Source of the DNA: Coptodactyla brooksi
Lineage: Eukaryota; Arthropoda; Insecta; Coleoptera; Scarabaeidae
DNA length: 46,781 nucleotides
Reading direction: 5' to 3'
Assembly (NCBI GenBank): GCA_033557675.1
Contig: JAWQRM010000008.1
Location: 1-46,781 of the forward strand
This document shows positions 10,563 to 20,161 of this stretch, in pieces. Each line of letters starts with the position of its first letter. Within the stretch, counting starts at the first letter, position 1. The notes below the pieces were generated by a model. The model did no database searches and was not told the origin of the DNA. It worked only from the letters and a program-made list of their open reading frames with translations. Position numbers and translations under genes: made by a program.

Positions 10563-12963
10563 TGTGAGTCGTTAATAATGGGCCATATTACAGTGGCCGA
10601 TAATTGAGGTCAAAATAGAGCGATTAAGCCAAACTCGCCTCATACGAAAGTTATTCCTCTTCAATCTACAGGGCGTGAAAACTGAAAAAACATGTTCTAT
10701 TTTTCACCATATTTTAAAAACCGCTCGTTGAATTTTGCTAGAAATTGATACAGTTATGGTTTTCTATTAGAGAATTAAGAATTTCAGACTTATTTTATGC
10801 TAAAATGTACAGGGTGGACCACTATCATTGCCAACTAAAAAAAAAGGTATAACTGTCAAATGTTGCTAAAATGAACCGTTTTCGATTTATTTATTTAATA
10901 AATCGCATTTAGGGAATGGGGAATGGACGATAATGTTATTATACGAAACTTTTTGTTTTTTCGGACAGAATGTAATGTAGGAAAACCAAAAACAACAATA
11001 TAGGTTTCAAATTTGTTTTTATTTAAGATTAAAATTCAAATTAATTCAAACTTTCCGACCACTATCCGAACGTTACCGATGACCGTGTGCGAAATTCGTG
11101 GAATTAAAGCAGAATTGTACGTATACTATATTTTTATTATTTCTGTTTTATGTGTATATTTTACAAATCAGTAGGTAGTAAAAACTTGAATTTGTAGTAT
11201 GGTATAAATGTAAAATGAATGTAGTTATATTTCATTAAAAAATTGTACATTTTTAAATCCTTAAAAAATAATGTATTTTCTTAACGTTAAACATCTTATA
11301 CAACTATTTATAAAATTTGTGCCCATACGCTATTGGTGCACATTGCCTTTAGGAAATAATAAATAACAAATTTCAAATTTTTTTATTTTTCCACACTAAA
11401 AAAATCAAATTTCAATAAATTTTCAAAATGTGCGCCATTTACTTCAATACTTTTTAAAACTCTTCTATTTAAATTTTGCCTAACACTAAATAAATGTTGC
11501 TGGCTTTTAATGATTTTATTCACATTTGCACAGTTCTGAATTCACATCCACAGTATTTCCCTGGTATTAGCAATTTCTTCATACACCAAAGATTTGAGGT
11601 GACCCCAGAAATAAAAATCCAATGGATTTAAGTCGAGGCTCCGTACGGGCCAGGCGAACTCACCACGACCACGACCAATCCAGCGGTGTGGATAAATTTG
11701 GTTTAAATGTTCCCTGACCCTCATCGGGTAACGTGCTGGAGCATCATCATGCATAAACCAATGATCCAGACGCAAACGCAAGGAGACGTCTTCAAGAAGA
11801 ATCGGTAAGTCACTGACCAGAAATGCCAAGTAATTTTCTCCAGTAAGTGGATGGAGTAGTTCATAGGGGCCCAAAATGTGATTTCTAAGGATCTCACACC
11901 ACACACTAATTGAAAATTCGTGTTGAAAATATCGACCTCAAAACAAATGTGGATTTTCTGTTTCTCATGAATGGCTGTTCTTCCAATTAAATGTGCTGCT
12001 ACGGGTAAATGTAGCTTCGTCGTTAAACAGAATTTTGTTGTAAAATAAGGGGTAATATTTTGTTGTTACTGAAACAACTGCGAAAAATGCAACCTTTGTT
12101 GCAAATCTTGTGGAATTCTGAACTGGACAAAAATGGTAAGGATGCATTTTTTCTTTCTTGAAAATCCTACTTACAGATCTTTGACTAATCCCAGTGGCTG
12201 CAGAAATACGTCGCGTGGTTATTCTTGGATTGTCGGCAACACGCATTAAAATTTCATCTTCTTGGTCAGCTATTAAAACGTTAGGTCTGCCAACATCTCG
12301 TTTTGAACGGAATGAACCAGTCTCTCCAAGTCGATCAAATAACCTTCCAAATATTTTGCAGTCAGGTTGCAAACGATTAGGATATAATTCTGTATATCTT
12401 CCGGCTGCTCGGCGGCCACAATAATTTTCTTGTCCATAAACACAAACCATATCTTGCATTTCCCTAAAATTATTGTCGCGGCATTTTAGTATACTAGAGA
12501 AAAAATAATGCTTAGGACAAATAACAACAATAGGACCAAACATGACAGAAGCCTACTATGTTTAATCTCATTTTTGCATTCCTTGAGGCAACATGCAGGA
12601 ATTCCCTAAATGCGATTTATTTCAAAAACGGTTCATTTTAGCAACATTTGACAGGTATATCTTTTTTGACATAAATGACATATCTTTAAGGGCGAAAAAG
12701 TTTATTTTAAGTGCACATAGAAGGTGCCGCAGACACCCTGTACATTTTAGCATAAAATAAGTCTGAAATTCTTAATCGTCTAATAGAAGACCATAACTGT
12801 ACCAATTTCTAGCAAAATTCAACGAGCGGTTTTTAAAATATGGTTAAAAATAGAAAATATTTTTTCAGTTTTAACGCCCTGTAGATTGAAAAGAAATAAC
12901 TTTCGTATGAGGCAAGTTTGGCTCAATCACCACTATAATATGGCCCATTATTAACGACTCACA
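10563..12963 (-). mobile_element. transposon with long inverted arms, inserted in the tandem repeat
   Basis: The outer ends tgtgagtcgttaataatgg (10563) and its inverse (to 12963) start inverted arms that stay alignable for ~250 bases, up to an inner acagggtg (10809) and caccctgt (12741). The inversion continues beyond that, through a stretch containing gtcaaatgttgctaaaatga. The inner part looks like a complete Tc/mariner unit of its own, with a transposase inside, so this may be an element nested in the loop of an older foldback. The total is 2401 bp. Confidence 0.8.
11383..12459 (-). pseudogene. near-complete Tc/mariner-superfamily transposase with frame breaks
   Basis: From the minus-strand ATG at 12459 (MQDMVCVYGQ), an N-terminal DNA-binding region follows with RLGETGSF and DVGRPNV, then GISQRSVSRIFKKEKMHPYH. 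The first catalytic block is FNDEATFTRSSTFNWKNSH. After one frame break come ILGPYELLHPLTGENYL and HWFMHDDAPA with the second aspartate. Next is RSLDLNPLDFYFWGHLKS with the third acidic position, and the C-terminal NGAHFENLL. The order and spacing match the large insect family usually listed as Tc3-like or DDE_3. Only a few stops and one or two frame shifts spoil it, so it is among the better preserved copies here. Confidence 0.85.
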
Positions 12964-13195
12964 CTGTATATTAGATATTAAAGTCCTTTTAGTTGGTGTA
13001 TAGTTTTGTCCATTAAAAGTTTCGATTATGTGCAACGAAGAACATTCTATCAAACAAAGTACATATTTTCTCCTCTTGGCCATCGATTGCACTGTGTACT
13101 TATTTGAATAATAACACAATATTTCGATTGCTTTCTACTTTTCGAGCTTTTAAGCGTATTTGTTCTTGCCCTTGAATTCTCTTAGTAGAAGCTAA
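12964..13195 (+). repeat. tandem repeat unit C, right of the insertion
   Basis: This continues the series of units A and B in the same orientation: aaagtccttttag, then attttctcctcttgg and cgagcttttaagcgtattt, matching A at 9801-9985. It shows that the 10563-12963 element split an existing tandem array. Confidence 0.72.
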
Positions 13196-13273
13196 CACAA
13201 AGTACAAACAGTTCCTAAACTTAAATAAGTCCGTTTATTTAAGTTCAGGCTCAAAGTATTTTGAAGCATGATT

Positions 13274-13328
13274 TACACATAGTGGTAAATCATGCCTCAT
13301 TTTGGGGCATGATTTACCACTATGTGTA
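13274..13328. repeat. perfect 23-bp palindrome, 9-base loop
   Basis: Arms 13274-13296 and 13306-13328 are exact inverse copies (core tggtaaatcatgc). No coding sequence is associated. It resembles the other exact hairpins in the window more than a protein-binding operator. Confidence 0.85.
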
Positions 13329-13923
13329 TACTATGGTTGCAACAAGGGACAAAAGATTCATTCTCAGAATTAAAATAAAACATTAGATCCAGAATTTACA
13401 ATTCATGTTAAACTATCAACTGCTCGCAGTTGGAAAATATATTTTAGAGTAAATATAGTTCACAAAAATTGCTGTCTCTTCTAATTATGTCGGAAGCATA
13501 ATAAAATTAATGTGTAAACGAGAAGAAACCTAAGAATAACAATAGATCAAATAATAAAAGCAAATATTAAGGCGGTTTCGCTAACCAAGTTAGCATGTGC
13601 AGGAGCAGTGGAAAGACTGATACATCGTTTATCATCATTAACATTCATATGGTATTCCATTGATTTGACTTATCTGTATTTTGGAATTTTTCTTCTATGT
13701 AACTATTTTTGTTTCGTTTTACCAATTGTTTACCTCTTTTTTTAGTTTGTGGAGGTTTTGACTATTTATTGTTGGAAATTTCTTAAGTTTTACGCATGCC
13801 TGCCTCCTTCCTTTAATTTCAAACTAGGCTGAATTATTTTTTATTCAAGTTCTTAGATAAGTATTTTCTTTTTCTCCTGATGCTATTGCTATTGGAATTT
13901 TAATTTTTTCAACTGTTAAGTGC

Positions 13924-14223
13924 TCAAGTATTTTGAAATTTTGTTTCAGCAGTTAGTTTTATAATTCTTGATGAAATGGCTCTTTTGTTCTTGATTATTC
14001 TTTTTTGTTGCATTTCTAATTTTACATTAAGATACATTAACCATTTTACACCCGCCATTCCCAAACGAGGATGCCTACTAATATTGCACGTTTCAAGATA
14101 TGTAAAAAAATTTCGTACTGTATAAGCCCAGTGCCCCCATTTGAGGCCAGCATTTTTTTCGTATATATCAGTAACAATAATAATTTGATTTTTGTGTTTT
14201 TTCAATGTGGCTATTTTCGACAT
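13924..14223 (-). pseudogene. possible CENP-B/Tigger-type DNA-binding fragment
   Basis: An open minus-strand frame of about 99 codons contains the series HPRLGMAGVKWLMYL, which resembles the stretch where CENP-B/Tc5-type helix-turn-helix regions read MAGKxWL. The basic residues that follow fit, but the catalytic part is not seen and the sequence degenerates downstream. A chance frame in AT-rich DNA is the alternative. Confidence 0.33.
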
Positions 14224-14498
14224 AATAAAAAAGTTTGTTTCACATTTTCACTCCTCTTTTGTCCTGGGTGTAACAGAGTTAAGACATTCTGTATTTGCTA
14301 CAAAAAGATAACATTGTCGTTGGGTTATTGAATTGAGTAGACACAGCCCTGTTTTTATGTATGACGGAAAATAAAAATTATTCAGAGAGAAAAAAAGTTT
14401 GTTTGTTTGTTTCTATATTTAACTTTATTTACTATGTTGTAGTTAGCTAAACGTGTCCCGTGTTGACTATACTTTGGGTGTAAACGGAAATATCTGTC

Positions 14499-14504
14499 TT
14501 TATT
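14499..14504 (-). terminator. candidate poly(A) signal of the zinc-finger gene
   Basis: AATAAA on the minus strand, about 70 bases beyond the zinc-finger stop codon. Confidence 0.5.
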
Positions 14505-14573
14505 TCACTTAAGCAAAAGCGAGGAGGCCAAAGTGTTGAACTCTTTTATAATGGGATTTACTATACGCAGGAT

Positions 14574-17500
14574 TTACTTAGTGTGATTATGTCTAATATG
14601 TAGTTTTAAGTTATCACGCCCATTGCTCGCATACTCGCAACTCTGATAACCACACTTAAATGTACGTTTATTAGTGTGGACGTTGAGTATATGGTGTGTT
14701 AACACTGACTTTATGTGAGTTGAGTATTTACAATCTCCACACTTGTGCTTCTTTGGTGCTCCACTATGCACTACCAGTACGTGTACGTTTAGTACTTGTT
14801 TACGATTAGCGGCATATTCGCACGTGTCGCACTCGCAAGGTTTTCCTTCATCGTAAGTACGTAATTGCGAACATTTACAATTCTTATATGTGCACTTAAA
14901 CAGTTTCTCGTTCGAGTGAGTGCGAATGTGCTGCACCAAGTGTCCTTTATTAAAAGTTGAATATTCACAAGTTGCACATCTGTACGTTTTCGGTGCATCG
15001 CTGTGCTTCGCTAACACGTGTATCTTTAAGAGACGTTTATAAGGAGTTGCATATTTGCACGTGTCACACTCGCAAGGTTTTCCCTGTGCAAAAGTACCTA
15101 ATTGAGAACATTTACAATCCTTATATGTACACTTAAACGGTTTCTCATTTGTGTGAATGAGAACATGTTTTCTCAGGGTGTCGTTACGAACACTTGAAAA
15201 TCCGCAAGTTCCGCAATTGTATTTTCTCGCAGCATCGCTGTGCTTGGCTAATATATGTTGTTTTAGGTTTTGCTTTTGATGAGCAGCAAATTCGCACATG
15301 TTGCATTCGCAAGGTTTTCCCTGGGAAGCATCAGGTAATTGCGCACATTTACAATTTTTGAATGTGCACTTAAACGGTTTCTCATTCGAGTGAATGAGAA
15401 TGTGTTTCATCAAGTCTCCTCTACGACAACTTGTGTATTCGCAAGTCTCACACTTGTATGTCTTCTGAGCGCTGTTGTGCCTTGCCAATACATGCCTCTT
15501 TAGGAGGTGACTTTTGTTCAGACAATTCTTTTGCTTAAATGTTAATCCGTGAACGTCATGTTGGAAAGTATGCTTTTCTAAATGATATTTCCCCCTCGTA
15601 GTGTAACTGCACTTATCACACTTAAATATCTTCCGAGTTTCTATATTACCGTCATCTTTCTCATTTAATCTAGAATAAAATGAATCATTATAATGTATAG
15701 AAAAATAATTCGAATTCGATTATATATCGAATATGACAATGGGAGGTTTCGTTATGGCAGCAGTTCACAAACTTTATATTTGTATAACACAAATGGGCGC
15801 AGAGCACGTAATACTAAGGGATCGTTAAGCGATTTTTGACGAATAGCTGTTTGTAACCGGATAAGTAATCTGTCATTTTCTAAACCATGGGTTAGAAAGT
15901 GGCACAACGCTTACTTGAATGTTCGCAACAGATAAATATTGATACATCCCGAACTTTCTGGAACGAAAATACGTAACTATATACCGATTGGCGAAACCCG
16001 ACTAGCCCCATAGAGATTCCGCTCGCTCTCAATGTAAATGGGGATAAGTCCGTCTCACTTCCGCTCATTACTGAATCCCTATGGGGCTAATCATGTATCG
16101 TCAATCGGTATAAAAGGAGAGGCAGCACATCATGCATTATTTGCTATCTGTGTCATGGTGAGTACGTAAGCGAGTTTGTCAGTTGGAGTCTAAATGCTGA
16201 AAAAAATATTTGCATTATTACGTATATGTTTAGTAAATACAGATAAATTTTAAATTGGAATTAAACATAAGTTTAAGGACAAAGAAGCTTCTACTTCATT
16301 TAGAACGTCCAGTACCAGTGCTAACCCTGTTACAAAACCAAAAACACGAAGGTACGACCGAGCATACTTAGTCTTCGGTTTTACAAGCATCGAAATAAGT
16401 GGTGAAGAAAAACCGCACTGCGTTATTTGTCTCCACATTTTGGCAGTAGATAGCACGAAGTCAAATAAATTGAAGAGGGATTTAGAAACTTTGCACATAG
16501 AATACGTCAAAAAGCCCCGTGAAATTTTCATAAAACTGCCATAGTAAATGATAAAGCTTTATTGGTATCATACAAAGTAGCTTATAAAATAGCCCAATGC
16601 TGGAAACCGCACACTTTCGCACATTTTCCTAGCTGCCATACATATGGTAGAGATAATGTTTGGTGAAAACTGTGCTAAAAAAACTTTAAAATATCATTCT
16701 ATCCGATAATACAATTTGTTAAAGAATTAACGATATATCCGTGAATATTCAGCACCAGCTTGTATCTGAGCTAGTTGGAAAATTAATTATCATACAATTT
16801 GATGAAGCAACTGACAGCAGTAACGATTCTAATTTGATTTGCTACATCAGATTCTGTTGGGGAGCGGCAACAGTTGAAGAGGTTATATTAGGAATAGCAA
16901 CTGCTATTGAGTTGTGCCAAATTGCAAATGATGCTATTGTAAGCGTAAACTTGCGGTGGAGCAATTGCAAGATTCATCGAGAGGCTTTAGCATCAAAAGC
17001 GCTTAGTCCTAAGCTTAATACTGTTTTAACACTAATTATGAATGTAGTTGATTACATAAACACTAGATCACTCAAATAAAAAATTCTGGCTGCTATTTGT
17101 AAAGATATAGGATCTGGCAGAAAGCATTGTCGTTTTATTCTTCATCCAGATGGCTGTCACGTGGTAAGGTGGTGATGTGTATCTATGAACTAAGAAATGT
17201 ATTGGCGATGTACTTAAATGAGGAGCGGCATAAGATTGCAGAAGAATTATATAACAATTTATTTCAAATGAAGCTCTCCTACTTAGTAGATATATTCGAA
17301 AAAGTTAATTCACTTAATCTTCAATTTCAGGGAAATAATATAAATATCTTTGATTGAAGTGAAAGGATGAACGCTGTTTGTAAGAAGATACACTTATGGA
17401 ATAACAAATTAAAAGAAAATTTCTTTGGGATGTTTCCCACATTATGTGAATTTATCCAAAGTTACCCACCAGAAGAGAATAAGAAAAAATTGTCACTAAA

Positions 17501-18825
17501 GACATTGGAGGGTCATTTAGAAAGCTTCAGTTCTACTTTCGGCAAATACTTTTTCACAGAAGGAAGACATTGAATTGAGTTACCGGAATTGGGTAATCAA
17601 TCCATTTGAAAGTAGATCTTTTTTCTCGTACTGTTGAAATATCAAATTTTGCTGCTAAACAATTAACAAACTTGTGCAGTCAACTGCCTTGTGACTATTA
17701 TCTTATTAAAACTAAAGCATTTTGAGTATTGCTACTTTTTCCAACTTCTTACCTTTGGGAAATTGGTTTCTCAGAACTAGCTGCTTTAAAATCTAGGTAT
17801 AAAAACAAATTGTCAACAGGAAAAAAGCCAAGAGTCGTCTATCTCGAACATTAAACCAAACCTGGATAGACTATGTACCTTAAAAGGGGCACATTTAAGT
17901 CATTAAGAATGTTCTATAATTACAATGTTTTAGATGTGGTGTTATCAAAGTCCAGTTTAAATAAAAATTAATTGATGTCTTGATCATTTTTTGACGCTCC
18001 CTTTGGAAATGTTTGGCGCCCCCCATGGGGGCATCCCCTGAGTTTGAGAACCACTGCCCTCATTTGTACTTTATATTGAAATAGTCATATCAACGATTTT
18101 CAAAATTATATTTGTCCGTTTTATTATTAAATCATATCGAAACCTCTTATCGAGACACTCTTTATAACTTACCTTGAAAAATTCCTTTCACAGCGTTTTA
18201 AATGTCGCCTGTAAATTTTTTCCCCAAAAACTTCTATTTTACAGAAGCAACAAACAAACCCAACTGGAATAAAACCAAATGGTTATATATAATCCATACA
18301 ATATTTACTATATTCCAAATTTTTCATTACCTCCATCTCTGCCCAATTCTTTGGACGATACTTTCTTCTTTAAAGGGCATTTCCTGTTATATTTTTGTTT
18401 TCCAAAGTCTACCTCTACAGTTGCACAGCGCTCTAAATCTATATAATAGTAATAATAGTATATTTGATATTACCCACATGACAATAAATAGAATACAATG
18501 TACCTACATGACAATAAATATAATACAATGTACATTTACCAGAATTCTTCTTTGGCAGTTGTTCAATACTATTTGTAGCCTCAAAGTTTTTGTGCTCAAT
18601 CTCATTCTCAGACGATAAAAAATACTCGAACATATCTGTATTTTCTTTGACATTCACAAATTCCATACCATTTATTATTGGGTAATCATAAAACTCTTCT
18701 ATTACTTCGGTTTTCGTCATGGTTATTTCTTCATACAATGGCAACACATTCTCCGCTTTTGCTTTTCCAGATATGCCTGCGGCTCTGTGCTCAGGTTTGT
18801 CTTTTATTGAAAAATCATCAGCCAT
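14574..18825 (-). CDS. C2H2 zinc-finger protein with 79-residue modular repeats
   Basis: I assemble three exons: 18540-18825 (start MADDFSIKDK, acidic, no finger), 18173-18263 and 14574-15669. The donors are GGTAAAT and AGGTAAGT, the acceptors ttattccag and ttattctag, and the phases agree (1, then 2), giving 490 residues. Exon 2 encodes one complete C-x2-C-x12-H-x3-C finger (residues 100-120). A shorter exon 2 starting at 18233 would also stay in frame but would lose its cysteines. Exon 3 adds a regular finger (C143, C146, H159, H163) and three near-identical 79-residue units (197-275, 276-354, 355-433). Each unit is a finger ending HxNEKPFKC, then a decayed finger CKCxQL, then GKPCEC opening the next finger. 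A last partial unit ends at 490. It is probably a nuclear DNA-binding protein, but target and ortholog are unknown. The intron between exons 2 and 3 carries a hAT relic and a MITE. Confidence 0.85.
15981..16111. mobile_element. hairpin MITE in the zinc-finger gene intron
   Basis: Arms 15981-16019 and 16073-16111 match inversely at 33 of 39 positions, starting ataccgattg and with tagccccata near the inner side. TA-rich borders are visible. The loop resembles 1706-1757. No coding sequence. Confidence 0.7.
16258..18056 (+). pseudogene. hAT-Buster (ZBED/SCAND3-like) transposase relic
   Basis: Plus-strand pieces are in family order. First is a BED-like zinc finger with RRYDRAYLVFGFTSIE, EKPHCVICLHILA and NKLKRDLETLHIEYV. 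Next come QHQLVSELVGKLIIIQFDEA with TDSSNDSNLICYIRF, CKIHREALASKAL, SSRWLSRGKVV with YELRN, and later LTFGKLVSQN from the C-terminal dimerisation region. There are many stops. The right end agtttgagaaccactg (18041-18056) is the classic hAT end. I could not find the matching left end. It lies in the intron of the zinc-finger gene, in the opposite orientation. Confidence 0.88.
18473..18532. repeat. 30-bp direct duplication beside a splice donor
   Basis: Two adjacent 30-base copies (acatgacaataaata core) lie within 70 bases of the first donor of the zinc-finger gene, inside its intron. Confidence 0.85.
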
Positions 18826-19443
18826 TGCTTAGGTAATTTATGATCTACTTAAAATCAATGAATTCTCTTTTTGCACATAATATAATTCATATTTCTCTTA
18901 CCTACGTAGCTCTTTTTTTAAGTGACAATCGAGGTCTTGAGGTTATGTTAAAGTACGTGTGTACGCTGAACGTGCAAAATTTTGCCCAATTCGCGGAATA
19001 GGCTACGGACTTTTTATATGCATTAAATATTTATTTGCTTATTATACGAAACCGCGAGCCGCTTATTTATTCATTTACGTCTAACCCTAGGTTATTTATA
19101 TAAATGTCATAATAAAACAGATTTCTATATAGGAGAACAAATAGTTTATTCTCTAAAAGATAGATGGCGCACGTGTAAATAAGTAAATCAAGTAGATTTT
19201 TGAGACGCCAGATATAGCGTCTCAAACGTCTACTTGAAACTTTAAAATTGAATGTTACTTTTTGTTTATTACAGATCAACAATGTCGCTTTGAAAACTTA
19301 AAAATGATCTAAACATTGGAAGTTGTCTTATACGCCAGGTATAATATATATTAGAACAAATGAGAATACTTTCTACATATTTTCTAAAATTCTAATATTT
19401 TTAATATTTAATTAATTTAAATTTAATGGCTTAAATATTTTTC
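18826..19443. other. 5' side of the zinc-finger gene, non-coding
   Basis: This should contain the 5' untranslated part and promoter of the zinc-finger gene. A donor-like ACGTAG/GTAAGAG (minus, 18900) followed by a weak acceptor near 18845 could mark a tiny leader intron, but the intron would be only about 50 bases. No TATA box is obvious. Confidence 0.35.
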
Positions 19444-20161
19444 AGAATATATTGAACAACCAGCTTCAGCAACTTCAACACCTGGCACCTCTTTTTTACT
19501 CCATTACACACCTCTGAAACAAAGAAGATGGAACCCGTATCTTAAAAACTTTACAAATGTACAAGGAAGAAGAGGAACACAACAATCCAGAACCATTTTC
19601 ACAACATGATTTATTAATTAATATTGATCAGCCAGAAATCAATCCCGATATCCGCAGGGAAATATTAAAGCTCAAAAACAAATGTGCATCATACATAGCT
19701 GGTTTTATCTGCAAAAATGTATTGCAGAGTGATTGTCTGCAATGTAGAAATTTTATGTTGCTAACAGTATTACTGACAGTCATCAATTCATTGTACTAAA
19801 AGATCAAAATGGAAATCTACATTATCCTTCGGAAAAATTGATTGCAATTGCTACAGACTTAAAATTTGAAATATTTTCAAAAATACCACAAGTTACTGAA
19901 AGAGAAAACAGTTGTTTTCCACCTATAGATGTATTCACCAAAGCTTGCGGTCAGCATAGTCAAAAACTAGCTACAAAAATTTCAAAATCAGTAATAATGA
20001 TAATGTTAAAACATTTTGTAAGTTTAGTTAACAAAAAGACTAATAAAAAAGACCGTCGACCCAATAAAGTAATTGAGAACTATTGCCTTATATGGACCCC
20101 GGTATGCCTTAAAATAAATGCTTCTCATTACGAATTTGTTATTATAACATTATCCTATTAA
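19444..20161 (+). pseudogene. P-element/THAP9-like transposase C-terminal relic
   Basis: The plus strand reads CASYIAGFICKNVL with DCLQCRN, which resembles the C-terminal region of P-type transposases (YIAGY and a CxxC). After a frame shift it continues HQFIVLKDQNGNLHYPSEKL, like the family's FIxLKDRGGLxxPS block. The end, HSQKLATKISKSVI, fits the terminal helices. The catalytic core and ends are not found. A cag acceptor-like site precedes it, so it could once have been a last exon. It lies upstream of, and divergent from, the zinc-finger gene. Confidence 0.55.

Noticed and set aside
18202..18618. Plus-strand open frame of ~138 codons
   Set aside because: Antisense to exon 2 and part of exon 1 of the zinc-finger gene. 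It also runs through the 30-bp duplication, and its composition is that of translated AT-rich DNA.
18845..18902. Tiny intron in the zinc-finger 5' leader
   Set aside because: The donor is good but the acceptor is weak and the intron would be near the minimum length, so it was not annotated.
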